64,000 bases of DNA, taken from assembly GCA_032358255.1 (NCBI GenBank), contig JAULBX010015422.1, forward strand, positions 1 through 64,000, in the 5' to 3' direction. Source of the stretch: Heterotrichella gracilis. Taxonomy: Eukaryota; Sar; Xanthophyceae; Tribonematales; Xanthonemataceae. Position 1 is the first letter of the stretch. Every line of letters begins with the position of its first letter. The translations under genes were made by a program, and so were the position numbers. This document shows, piece after piece, positions 1 to 10,679 of this stretch. The notes below the pieces were generated by a model. That model did not search any database. It saw nothing but the letters and a program-made list of their open reading frames with translations, and was not told where the DNA came from.

Positions 1-1060
1 TGGTGATGGGGGCGGTGGGGTGGGTGGTGGCGGGGTGGGTGGAGGTGGAAATGGGGGTGGTGGGGTGGGTGGTGGTGGCTCTGGTGGGGGGGGATACGGT
101 GATGGTGGGGGGGGTGATGGAGGTGGAGGGGTAGGTGGAGGTGGGGATGGTGGGGGGGGCTGTGGTGGTGGCGGGGAAGGGGAAGGTGGTGGGGGTGACG
201 GAGGTGGCGGGTTTGGTGGAGGAGGGGATGGTGGTGGTGGCTCCGGAGGTGGTGGGGAAGGAGAGGGTGGTGGGGGAGATGGAGGTGGAGGGGTTGGTGG
301 TGGTGGGAATGGTGGTGGGGGTTCAGGGGGTGGTGGGGAAGGGGATGGTGGTGGGGGCGATGGAGGCGGAGGGGTTGGTGGTGGTGGTGATGGTGGAGGG
401 GGCTCTGGTGGTGGTGGAGAGGGGGACGGTGGCGGTGGGGAGGGTGGTGGGGGATTGGGTGGCGGTGGTGATGGTGATGGTGGTGGCGGTGATGGTGGTG
501 GTGGCGATGGTGGTGGTGGGGTTGGTGGTGGCGGCGATGGTGGTGGTGGGGATGGTGGTGGTGGTGAAGGATGTGGTGGCCTGGGAGGCAGTGGTGGTGG
601 AGGGGAGGGTGGCAGTGGTGAGGGAGGTGGTGGGGTTGGTGGGGATGGTGGTGGTGGACTGGGTGGTGGTGGTGAAGGAGGTGGTGGGCTGGGTGGCAGT
701 GGTGGTGGAGGAGTGGGTGGTGGTGGCGAAGGAGGAGGTGGTGACGGTGGTGGCGGTGTGGGTGGTGGTGGGGAAGGTGGGGATGGTGGTGGTGGATTTG
801 GTGGCGGTGGTGATGGCGGTGGCGGCCTGGGTGGTGGTGGGGATGGTGGTGGTGGATTGGGCGGAGGAGGGGATGGTGGTGGAGGGCTGGGTGGCAGCGG
901 TGGTGGCGGCGTTGGTGGTGGTGGCAAGGGCGGTGGTGGGGTGGGTGGTGGTGGTGAAGGAGGTGGTGGTGATGGTGGTGGCGGGCTGGGTGGTGGCGGT
1001 GATGGCGGTGGGGGCCTCGGGGGTGGCGGCTTGGGTGGCGAAGGTGGTGGTGCGCACGTG
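1..1060 (-). repeat. Low-complexity proline-rich coding repeat
   Basis: This is a (GGT/GGG/GAT)-rich tract on the plus strand. On the minus strand it reads as open PPSPPP and PPPP modules in the CAP1 frame. The plus-strand glycine-rich and minus-strand threonine-rich readings are shadows of it. Confidence 0.85.
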
Positions 1061-4000
1061 GGCAGGGGGGGTATGCTCACAGTCCCTTGGTTGCAGCTAT
1101 ATGAAACCTCCCCTTCCTCCCCAATTTCGTTGCTCACGCTATCCCCCAGGTAGAACGTCAGAAACATGCGGGGAGTGCCGGTATTGTTGAACCCCACCCC
1201 AATGGCCATGGAGTCATAGGTGCAGCCCTGTGCGCAAAAAGAGGGTGGCGTGACATTGGCGGGGAGCTTCTGTTTAGGGTTAGGGCTGAGGGTTTAGGTT
1301 TTGGATGTAGTAGTGCCGGTGTTGCTGAATCCCAGGCCAATGACCATAGAGTCGTAGGTACAGCCCTGTGCGCAGAAAGAGGGTGGCGTGACATTGGCGG
1401 GGCACCTTTGTTTAGGGTTAGGGCTTAGGGTGTAGAGTTGCTAGTGTTGTTAAACCCCGAGCCGATAGCCGGAGAATCAAAGCTGGAGCAATAAGTATAG
1501 AGTGGTGCACCTGGTATATGATGTCCAGATATATGATGTTCATACTTTACGGGTCAGGCTGAGGGTTACGGTTCAGGGTTTAAATTAATGCGAGGGAATA
1601 TTAGTGCATGTGGGGGGCTGTACTCTTGGACCCCTACAAATACCCGTGGGAGGTACTTCTGTTGTTAAATTCTAGACCAAATGGCTATGGAATAGAAGGC
1701 GCAGTCGTTCGCAGCACGCATGGTTTGGGGCCTAGGGCTGAGGCCACAAATTCTCAGAAACCCTAGTCCCTGCTTGCCTGCTTGCTGAGGGTTTTAGGGT
1801 TTAGGGTTTAGGTTTCAGAAGCATTCCAGTGATGTGCCCATGTAGACAAGGCAATTGCCATGTTCGCCAACTGAATGCGCCTTCCTCCCCCATATAAAAT
1901 ACAGGGTTAAAGCAGGAGGACTTTAATATATAACGTCAATTCGTAATATATTAAGGTCCTCCTGGTTAAAGGGAGAGAGGGTTTTGGAAAAATCTGGTTC
2001 CTGTGCACCCAAAGGTTGCACCCCTTCAGGGATGTAGCGTGCAGCTTGTTGGGATTAAGGGTTTGGGTTCAGCAAACAGTGCACTAAGGGTGGCCTTTCC
2101 CCATGTACCATGTAGGGTCTAGGGTTTAGGGCACGGAGGATGACCCTCTCACCACTTACCATGTATTCACGTTGGATGTCCTCGCTTGCCGGATTGCCAG
2201 TGCTGCACAGGTGTCAGAGGATGGATGTTAGCAAAGCAAATAAACAAGCAACTTTACCCCCCTTTCTTCAATAAAAGAAGGTCCCATTGGACGGCAAAAC
2301 AATACTGGTTATTACAATGTATTGCCTAAAGCCCTACTATCCAGGCCTACACTCTAACAAGTACACACTAGGCACCAAGCTAGCATCACTCACTATGCGC
2401 AAACCCACAACAAACTCTGAACCTTAAACCAACAACCTCTGAACCCTAAACCAACAAACTCTGAACCCTAAACCATATGTTGGGTGGCAACCCACAGAAA
2501 ACGCAGCACGTGGCCGTCTCTTTGCCTCGGAAGTAATACTACAATTTACAACTATAATGCAGTGTGTGTTGCGCCCTAGCACAACTACAGCTTTCCAGCC
2601 ACAGACTACAGAGAAGTAACTTAATTTGTTGGATTATTTTGATTCCTTAAATCAGTATTTTAGATGTCTTCCCCCCCCTCCTCCTTTTTGTTTTCGCACC
2701 ACACGAACTCCCGCAGTATATCCCTGACGCTATTGACCGCTGGATCTGTGCGCCCAATTTGTATGTCGGCATAGAACATGGGACCAACGTAGCCTGCAGG
2801 ATGAAGGGGTTGGGGATCAGGTTTAGGGCTTAGCCATAAATCGGCTGTATGTAGGCATGGCATGGCATGGCCGCCGGCGGTACCGCTCAAAAATACGGCA
2901 CAGGTAACTCACTGGTATCGTCCAGAGCCGCAGCCATGTCCATGACCGAGCTGGAGTGTTATAGTGCTTCTTCTCTTGGTTTCACATTATATCTCACACT
3001 CCCCCAACCCCCACCCCCCCATAAATGATCACGTGAGGTGGGCGGGGGACCCCAAAACGAGCCATAAATGGCTGTTAATAGCCATGGTTGATAACATTCA
3101 AGGTACCACAGACCACTCACCTGTGTCATCCAGCGCCGCAGCCATGTCAATGACCTGAGTGGGGCTAGAGGCCGCCCCATTGGCTGCCCACGCCTTGGCA
3201 ACTCTGTCAGCCGCACTGCAGTGGATAAGATGAAAATTAAATTTCATGTCATAGGTTAAAATAAATATGCAACAATCATGACCCAAATGGATGTAGGGTT
3301 TGGAGATGTAGGGTTTTGGTTTTGGCGACATAGGTCTACAGCTCCAGTCTGTATTTCCCCCGCGGTCCGTTGGATCCCTGCCCTGATGTGCTGCTGCTGG
3401 GTTACTGCGACTGCCTGGTACTCAGAATTTTAACATGTAGGCTGCATACGCCAACAGATCTGCTCCAGTGTGGTGTTCCGGGGATCCAATAGCTGTTTAG
3501 GGTTTTAAGTTGTAGGGTTTAATGTAAGGAGGGTTTTGGTAGCCTACCTTTCCATGTACTGCTGCTCTGTTGTGCCCCTGGGGTGCAATGCCTGTGCAGG
3601 GTTTGGATATGCAGGGTGTGGGCTTGTAGGTTTTGGACATGTAGGGTGGTGGCAGCGTACGTCCACAGCTCCCGCGTCGTGTCCACGGGATCCAATAATC
3701 TATTAGAGTTTGGGATTTTGGGTTTGGTGATGTAGGGTTTTGGCAGCGTACGTCCACAGCTCCCGCGTCGTGTCCCCGGGGTCGGTTGCATCCCCAGTGG
3801 CCATCTTGAGCGCCTGCCTGGCAGGGTCCAGCACAGCTGTGCGGTAGGGGTAGACTGTGCAGGGGAGGTAGCAGTAGAATGAATCTGGGGAGGTTCGGAA
3901 GGTATTGAAGCAGGTGGTCAGCTGCGGGCAGGGAAACGGGGTTTGGGTTTAGGGTTTAGGGTTTAGGGTTTAGGAAACAGGGGATCAGTGGGTTGGGGTA

Positions 4001-5079
4001 GGTTGGTTTAAAGTGGGTTTGAAGGCGCAGGAAGAAGATGGGAGTCTCATTTGGGATAGTCGTCATCAGCCCGACTGCAGGCGTTGAAGGAGGTTGAGGC
4101 AGGGAAACAGGTGGTCAGCTGCGGGCAGGGAAACAGGGTTTGAGTTTAGGGTTAGGGTTTGGGGTCTTCAAGGTGACTGGTGGGTGAGGTGAATTGAATG
4201 GGGGTTCACTAGTGAGCCAACTTGTGGCATATAGGTCTACCCAGAACTGTGTTTGAAGACTTAAACAGCGTGTATGGAGGTTACAGACCAGCTCTGTGCT
4301 TGTGGGCTGCAATGCCAGGCCAATATCTCAGCTGGCTTGTTAGTGGCTGTCGTCACCATTTAAGAAATTGAGGGACCCAGCATTAGCATAGCATATACGC
4401 AAAGTTCAGCACCCTTAAATAGGGTTGCTTCTGCAGGGATCCTACTTCTAACACTACATGGTCCATTGGTACACAAACTGCAGTACCGCCCGTCAGCTGG
4501 CAAGACGTCTATGAGCAACAAAATCTATACCACCGGCAACATAATGGAACTTGAAGCTTAATTCATCTGCGCAACACAGGATCAAAGGTGCTCAGCACAC
4601 CTAGCAGTACGCATGCATGCATTGAAACGCTAGGCACGGCCAGTTGGTATGCGGCGTACCATCTCGTTGATTTCCAGCTCTGGGAATAGCACCGTCCCGG
4701 AGGAGTCCCAAAGTGGCGTGGATGGACAGGCAGCTGCTGGGTCAACCACCTGTTGCAGTGACCGGCGTTTAGATACGAGGGGCACATCTCTGCGCCCATC
4801 TGCACATCCACTGGGCCCACATCGTTGGCTGAAGGTTCCATGATGCGTGCCAGAGGCTCTATCTACTGTATTTGCCTGTGTTTCGTAGGCTTTGTCGAAA
4901 AAGTGGGATTTTTGGGACTGGCTTTGACTGCTGCGGGCTGGCCTGTCCGATACTGCTGTGCTGCTAGAGAGTAGGCAGTGGGAAACGAGGATGAGGATGA
5001 TGGGGAGGTGGTGGAGCGACGGTGTGGCTCGATGCCTGTGCGGCACTCGCCTCCCAACCTGCCTTGTTTCAGCAGGCAT
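1..5079 (-). CDS. CAP/SCP-domain secreted protein with proline-rich tail (CAP1), 3' end outside window
   Basis: The start is ATG at 5079. Exons on the minus strand are 5079-4660, 3921-3752, 3215-3121, 2793-2700, 2202-2160 and 1227 to beyond base 1; all junctions are GT-AG and the phases fit (683 codons visible). Exon 1 gives a basic N-terminus, then a hydrophobic stretch (LPIILILVSHCLL) that looks like a signal peptide. The CAP domain follows (CFNTFRTSPDSF near the start, GCTYDSMAIGVGF near the end). The rest is a PPSPPPP-type tail of at least 350 residues, open to the window edge, as in cell-wall or pherophorin-like proteins of green algae. It is paralogous to the next gene, with the same intron positions and phases plus one extra intron (3120-2794). 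The histidines and glutamate that mark the CAP tetrad in the paralog are absent, so an extracellular structural role is more likely than the ancestral one. That role is inferred. Confidence 0.75.
1311..1740 (-). repeat. Three further tandem copies of the start of CAP1 exon 6
   Basis: Copies begin near 1311, 1437 and 1638 and resemble 1172-1300, the start of the last CAP1 exon with its acceptor. The first copy keeps the acceptor and reads GCTYDSMVIGLGFSNTGT. The second reads CSSFDSPAIGSGFNNTSN. The third contains a stop. The spacers are TTTAGGG-rich. Confidence 0.8.
1913..1964. mobile_element. Tiny terminal-inverted-repeat element (MITE-like), intron of CAP1
   Basis: Two near-perfect inverted arms of about 19 bp (outer ends CAGGAGGAC and GTCCTCCTG, inner AATATAT) enclose about 14 bp. 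The direct repeat GTTAAAG lies immediately outside both ends (1906-1912 and 1965-1971). The CAGG ends and 7-8 bp duplication suggest a hAT-like non-autonomous element. It has no coding capacity. Confidence 0.6.
2893..2950 (-). repeat. Copy of the 3' end of CAP1 exon 3 inside the next intron
   Basis: It reads MDMAAALDDT like the real exon end at 3165-3121 and keeps a degenerate donor (CCAGTGAGT). It lies inside the intron that is unique to CAP1. Confidence 0.7.
3438..3700 (-). repeat. Two decayed copies of the 3' end of CAP1 exon 2
   Basis: Segments 3650-3700 and 3438-3490 match the exon 2 end at 3790-3739. The nearer copy has the same donor context (TGGACGTACGC) and the farther one is more diverged. 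A still weaker match lies near 3340-3385. Confidence 0.65.
3948..3974 (+). repeat. Interstitial telomere-like repeat (TTTAGGG)n
   Basis: About four uninterrupted TTTAGGG units lie in a CAP1 intron just upstream of exon 2. Single and double units recur in most introns of the relic-rich genes. Confidence 0.85.
4100..4150 (-). repeat. Copy of the 5' start of CAP1 exon 2 with its acceptor
   Basis: The minus strand repeats the acceptor and first codons of exon 2 (CCCGCAG then CTGACCACCTG) inside intron 1, about 200 bp upstream of the real acceptor. It then diverges. Confidence 0.65.
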
Positions 5080-6274
5080 CGCTGTTCGCTATCTGCAGGG
5101 TCGCATGGCTGGGTACAGTTTGCCTAGCGAGTGGAGGAAAAGCACCGCTTAGACCCTACGGCATGTTGACGGCATGTTTTGAGGTTGGAACCAACACTAG
5201 TGTCCCAATCAGGTGGACATCCACGGCAAGCAAACTTTAAACGTTTGGTTACAGATGGTTACAGCCGCGACTGTGTAGGTTTGCCTTCTGCCATGAAGGT
5301 TATGAAGGTATTCTGTTGAAACGTCATAGCCGCACCCCTGCAAGTTGCAGACGTCACTCCCGCCAAAACCCCAAACCCCTAACACAGGGTGACGTTGCAG
5401 GCAGGGATCCCTGCTCGACCACAACGCATTTCGAACAAAAGGAGCCCTCAAAATGCAATTTTGCATTTGCCCTTGCAAGACATGATTGCGCTTGCAGCTT
5501 GTAAACCTGTGCTGCACTACAAATGCCTGGGGCAAGATGGGCAGTTCCTTTGCCAGCACGCGAGTCCCAGCCTCTGAGGAATGGAATCACACCTCCATAT
5601 ATGTCCTCACTGTTCAACTTTCAATTCAAGCTATCATTTCAGTGGAGTGACTTGGACCCATGGCCACGCGCTCGTTGTACCAAAAGTTCAAAACGTTACG
5701 AAAGCGTGTTGCTTGTGCGAGCATCCCTGCAGTGCAACTGCAACGGCGTTGTGTGTTTGTTGTGCCACAATCCACTGGATGAGGTCTGAATCAGTGGCTC
5801 AAACCACAATCAATACAACTAGAATGCTTATAAAATAAAGAACTATGCTTGATGTATAAGTTTGAAGGGCAATACCCCTGCCCGCTACATACACCCGCTG
5901 CATAGTTACCATACCATAGATAACTGGCAATTGAGTTGCGCAAATGTCATCCAATGGCCTCACTGGGAATTACAATGCATGTGACTCGAAAAGTATCATG
6001 CTTGGTACCGTGCAATCATGGCATAAGTCCCCATTGCAGCAATAATGAATATGAATAGTTCAGCTGAGCTCTGTGTTGGGATATCGCACATAGACAACTA
6101 TGCTGCCTCCTTTTCGTCAGTGACACTGCCCTGCCGCCCCCATCCTCTGCCGCAAGGTTTCCTCAATCTTGGTCATTCAACCATGCAATGTAAGTTGATC
6201 CTTGATCATTAATGCTGATCTGATCTGATCAGCCGCTGATCCAGCGTCATTAATTGATCATGCAGAGCGCCGCC
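5080..6274. other. Intergenic, CAP1 5' flank and CAP2 3' flank
   Basis: No gene is recognised here. A 116-codon minus-strand reading at 5559-5209 has no family signature and no splice partners. The stretch should hold the CAP1 promoter and the CAP2 3' UTR. Confidence 0.5.
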
Positions 6275-9200
6275 TCAGCTGGTGTTTGGCGCTGCGCACT
6301 GCTGCCCCCCCGGGATGTCATAGGCCGTGCTCTCCACCACCGGAGCCCCCGCCCGCACCATGTACACAAGGGGTTTGATGGAGGGGTGGGAGGGCAGGTG
6401 CACAGACACGGTGCCCTGATAACCAGGCGGATGGTGCACCTGCGGCCGGGAATTGCAAGCTTTCAAGCTGTGAGGAGTGATTGTTGTTGTTTAAATTTTG
6501 CAAAGTATGTTATTTGTCATTTTTACAGTAAGTAATAAATGGGATTTCATCTGCTGTGAACGGTGGGAGAAGTGTGGGAGAGACGTCAGCATCTCAAAGC
6601 CAACAATACAGCACATCCTTTCTGTGAACTGTACCCAGACCATCCTCCCCCTCCCCCCACCTCCCAATAGTTTCCCCCACCCACCTCCACCAGGTACATG
6701 GTGTCCTCCCTGCCTGGGTAGGGCATGACCGAGCTGGCGGTCACCTCCTCCCCCCCCTCCAGCACCGCCGCCACCTGGCGCGCCTCCAGGCTGCGCACCG
6801 CCTGCTGGAAAGCCGCCACCAGCACCACGCTGTGGGTGGATGTGGAGACGAGGGGGGTGGAGGAGCCGCCCGGGTAGGCCATGTTGGTGGCGTACAGGCA
6901 GCCTGCAAGGGAGAGCAAGGGAGTGATTGAAGGAGAGGTGGGAGGGGTGGGAGGGGAGAGGATGGTTTTAGGTTACCACTTCATCTTGCACAGCTTGGGA
7001 CACAAGTTGTGCCACCCATATCCGCATATACCCATCCTGTCCGAGCCTTTATACTTTTGAAATGGAAGATGGAAATTAAATTACTGCCACAGCCTGCACT
7101 GCAATCCCCACCTGGTGCTCCCGGGGATGCTGGTCCTGGGGCGGGAGCCTCGTCCTGGGATGGCTGCGAGGGTGGTGGGAGGGAGGGAATGGGGGCTGGG
7201 GTGGTCGATGGGCCAGGGGCGGGGACTGGTGCTGGTGCTGGTGCTGGTGGTGGGATCCTGCCGGGCTTAGAGGAGGGGGATGCTGGTGGGGACTGGGGCG
7301 CTGCGGCTGGGGTTTCAGCCAAGGGGGGTGAAGGGGATGCGGGTGGGTTGGCGGGGGGTGAAGGTGATGGTGTGGATGTTGGTGGCTCGGACTGAGAGGG
7401 TGCTGAAGCTGGTGCTGGTGGGGAGGGTGGGGAGGGAGGTGGGGACCAGAATTTCCACCATGGGGATGGTGGGGGTTGTGGTGCTGCTGCTGGTGCGCTG
7501 GCTGGTTGTGGGGATGGGGGCTTGGCGGATGGTGGCTTTGCTGCCGGGGGCTGTGGCGGTGGTGGTGATGGTTGTGGCGATGGGGACGATTGGGCTGGTG
7601 ATGGTGGTGGCGAGTGGGTGGATGGTGAGTCGGTGGGTGATAGTGGTGGTGGCGGATTTGGGTTGGGTGGCGATGGCGATGGCGGTTCTGGTGAGGGTGG
7701 TTTAGGTGAGGGTGTCGATGGTGGTTTTGGCAATGGAGGGGATGGGGGTTTAGGCGATGGTGGCGATGGCGGCTTTGGGGAGGGTGGTGATGGTGGTTTT
7801 GGTGAAGGCGGCGAAGGCGGGTTTGGTGAAGGTGGCAGTGGTGGCGTGGGTGATGGTGGCGGTGGCGGGCTTGGTGGTGGTGGTGATGGTGGATTAGGAG
7901 ATGGCGGCTGAGGTGATGGAGGTGGAAGTGGAGGTGGTGGTGAGGCATCCGGCGGTGGCGGTGGGGACCCTGGTGGTGGGGATCCCGGTGGTGGTAGGGA
8001 TCGTGGTGGGGATGCCGTTAGCGGCGGAGGGGAAGCGTTGAAATTAGGCTTCCGGCGGGGAGGGCTGGGTGGTTTTGGCGGGAATGGTGGTGGTGGGCAT
8101 GGCGGGTTGAAGCACACCGGCATATCTGGCAGGGGATCTGGCGCATCCACATTGGGACAGCCGCAGTCAAATGACTCTGATGAGCACCCCAGGTCTGTGG
8201 TGTAGTAGGTCCCAAATTCTGTGGTCTCGTTGTAAGCCACCCCCACTCCCATGGTGTCAAAGACGCAGGCCTGCGAGGGTTGGCATGCCTAAGAATCACA
8301 CATTGGGATGCAGCCTGCCATAACATGAGTGATTCTTTTTGACAGCAGTTTGTTTTTCTTTTCTTTGAACGCTGCGGTGACACGGCAATGTAACACACTG
8401 GTGCAGGCATCGTGGAGGGTTGTACCCAGAATGGACCCAGAATGAGCTCATTGTGCATCGTGGTGCAAGACACTTGTGCATGGATGGTTGGCAAAGCAAT
8501 TGACTGAAAAGGCAGGTGGTATTGCCTGACATTAATAGACTCACCATGAGGTCGTTGCGATGCCCGGGCGAGCTGCGCACAAGGGGCACCTTGTCAGCAA
8601 CTCAAAACTAGAAGATTGCTAATATTAAATAAACAAAAAGCAAAAATATACAATTGAAGAGAAAAATCACAATGTAATACCAGGTATGCCAGGCAGTGCA
8701 CAGCATGCTATCCAGACAAGGCATATAACATCAGATTCCACATTATAAACAGCACTTACCACATCCAGGCAACCCCCACAGCGCGCACGTTCTGGAACCC
8801 AGCTGCAATAATTTCTCCCAGGGGGTAGGTCAAGAACCCCTGTGCCTGCACCCTCTTAAGCAGCCCAGTGCCATCCCTCGATGCATGGCTGAAGTAGTTG
8901 TACTGCGCCATGTCCTTGCTGTGCCCCAACGCAGCCCTGTACACGCCAATTCATTACTTAGGCAAGGTCCCTAAAATCCACAACCTATGTCTTAACTCAA
9001 AACCTTGGACCATGTCCTGGCTGTGCCTCAATGCAGCCCTGTACACGCACTTAACGCTTACGATGATGTCCCTGATTTAGGTTACAGTAAATCATAAAAC
9101 CTAAACTAGGGTCCTAGCTTTGAGGCAACGCAGGCCTGGACATGGTATCAGCGGTCAGGGTGTGCATTGTGGCGCATCCCAGGTAAGGCATGCATGGAAC

Positions 9201-10005
9201 TGCAACTGAAATTGTGGATGTGTGGAGCCTTTCAAGTAGGAATCATGGTGGCCACAAGTGCAACCCATGCTTTCGCTAATTTTCCTTCTATTTTCTGTTC
9301 TTCATGGGGGGGTTCACGCACCCTGCGAGCTGTGCTGCTGGGTCCGTGCCGGCAGCTATGAGCGGTCCCCTGGGTGGCAGCAGCACTGACTCCCTCCACG
9401 ACGCGTAGTTGCACCCCGGCTCATACCTCTCGTAGTCGCAGGCAAAGGCGTCTGGGTTCACCCGCATGGCATTGAGGCACACCCCAATCTGCAACAGGGA
9501 AAGTCGCCGTGAGAACCTCTGCTTGCTGATATAATTGGGAACCACGCTGTTGATATCAAGGCACTGTAGAGCAGTTATCAATCAGGCATATGGGAGTATA
9601 GGGTTCACCAAACTGCCCAACAAGCACAGTTGGATGAGAGCACCTAGAGGGTTCTCCAGTATCAAAGGTGGCCCCCGCGGTCCAGAGGCGACAATAAAAT
9701 GAGAGGCAAGAAGACAGCTACCATACCTGGTCAGCTACGTCTTGCAAGTTGAGGTTGTTGTCCAATATGGGAGTTGTGGGGCAGGCTTCCAGTGGGTCGA
9801 ATGGGGCTTGGCTGATCACCGTCTGTGACTGGTCTATACATAGCTCTGGGTTGGTAACACATCTTTCGAGGCTGCCAGGAGGATAGGTGACTCCCCCGCA
9901 CTCTAGGTCATCTTTGGGGCAAGTTGCTGTGGGCTGTGCAAAGCTGTGCTGAAAGTGGCCCAGTGATAGGGCGAGTAGGAGGACGTGTAGTGAAAGTTTA
10001 TTCAT
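6275..10005 (-). CDS. CAP/SCP-domain secreted protein with proline-rich region (CAP2)
   Basis: There are seven exons: 10005-9727, 9488-9322, 8936-8760, 8572-8545, 8270-7112, 6902-6685 and 6439-6275 (730 aa). Phases fit at every GT-AG junction. The N-terminus is a clear signal peptide ([15 protein letters not shown]). The CAP domain spans roughly residues 95-240 and keeps the family landmarks [10 protein letters not shown] (His), GEIIAAG (Glu), SPGHRNDLM (His) and the last strand GVGVAY. Next come a cysteine-rich linker and about 300 residues of PPSPPPP repeats. The C-terminal domain of about 125 residues (exons 6-7) is one I do not recognise. It is probably secreted and cell-wall associated, like CAP proteins and hydroxyproline-rich wall proteins. 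It is the paralog of CAP1 downstream on the same strand. Confidence 0.85.
7150..8110 (-). repeat. Proline-rich coding repeat of CAP2
   Basis: Imperfect KPPSPPSP and PPSPPPP modules fall within CAP2 exon 5. The histidine-rich minus frame and glycine-rich plus frames here are shadows. Confidence 0.85.
9009..9050 (-). repeat. Copy of the 5' start of CAP2 exon 3
   Basis: The segment repeats the acceptor and first codons of exon 3 (real copy 8945-8900), about 110 bp upstream inside intron 2, at roughly 80-85% identity. Confidence 0.7.
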
Positions 10006-10679
10006 GTCTCACACTTGGGGTACACTGTGGACCAATGTTCCGTGTATCTCACTTCATTTCAACGGTTCGCCAGCTGTGTTGAGCGTGCACGTAACCAACA
10101 ATGGGTGCCACATGTCTACAGGCGTCCTTTCAGTGTGTCAGATGCCGAGTGGGATGTGAAATGGGTCCTCGTCGCGTGACAGTGGCAGAAGCAGTTGCTG
10201 GGTTTGTAGCGTTGTACTCCCGGGATGTTTTCGAGTATTAGGCACCCGTTGCTGCCTTTTCATGTCTCGCGATGTTGCTCATTGCCAAGGGAGGCAAGTG
10301 CACCCAATTTTGAACGGGGGTGTTTAATCTCCAAGCACAAATGGGTGCTTGACAACGGGTTGTGTATTGTTGTCTAATAATTGGTCCACTCATGGGTCCA
10401 TTGCATACAAGCCAGCTTTGTGACGATTATGCTTCAGGCACAAGCTAGGCGTGCAGTTGCATTGCGTCTTCTTGTTCCCCACGACAACGCATGGTTTTCG
10501 AACTTGGAAAACGAGCTTGGAAAGAAACTAGAGTGAGGGGCCCCTCCTCCATGTCCTCTTCATATAAATACACCCAGTATCTTTTAACCTTCCAACCCCT
10601 GTTGGTTCTCTACCGTGATAGTGGGTGGGTCTCGAGCATGAGTGGCCTTTAAAACGTTTTGGCGGGAAACCTGTTGGCG
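10006..10679. promoter_or_regulatory. Divergent intergenic region between CAP2 and MLH1
   Basis: A 674 bp head-to-head spacer. A TATA-like CATATAAATA lies near 10559, about 120 bp before the MLH1 start. An E2F-type site is listed separately. No ORF of note. Confidence 0.5.
10657..10669 (+). promoter_or_regulatory. E2F-type site directly upstream of MLH1 ATG
   Basis: The sequence TTTGGCGGGAAAC fits the E2F/DP consensus (TTTSSCGC on the opposite strand). It ends 11 bp before the ATG at 10680. Activity is inferred from the motif alone. Confidence 0.5.

Noticed and set aside
20-1190. Long glycine- and valine-rich plus-strand readings
   Set aside because: They are other frames of the proline-rich CAP1 tail, which joins in frame to a real CAP domain on the minus strand.
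5209-5559. Minus-strand reading of 116 codons
   Set aside because: No family signature, splice partner or compositional support.
7076-7948. Histidine-rich minus-strand reading
   Set aside because: It is a shifted frame of the CAP2 proline-rich exon.
10659-10679. Upstream MLH1 start at 10659
   Set aside because: That codon is TTG; the first in-frame ATG is at 10680, and the upstream bases form the E2F-type site.
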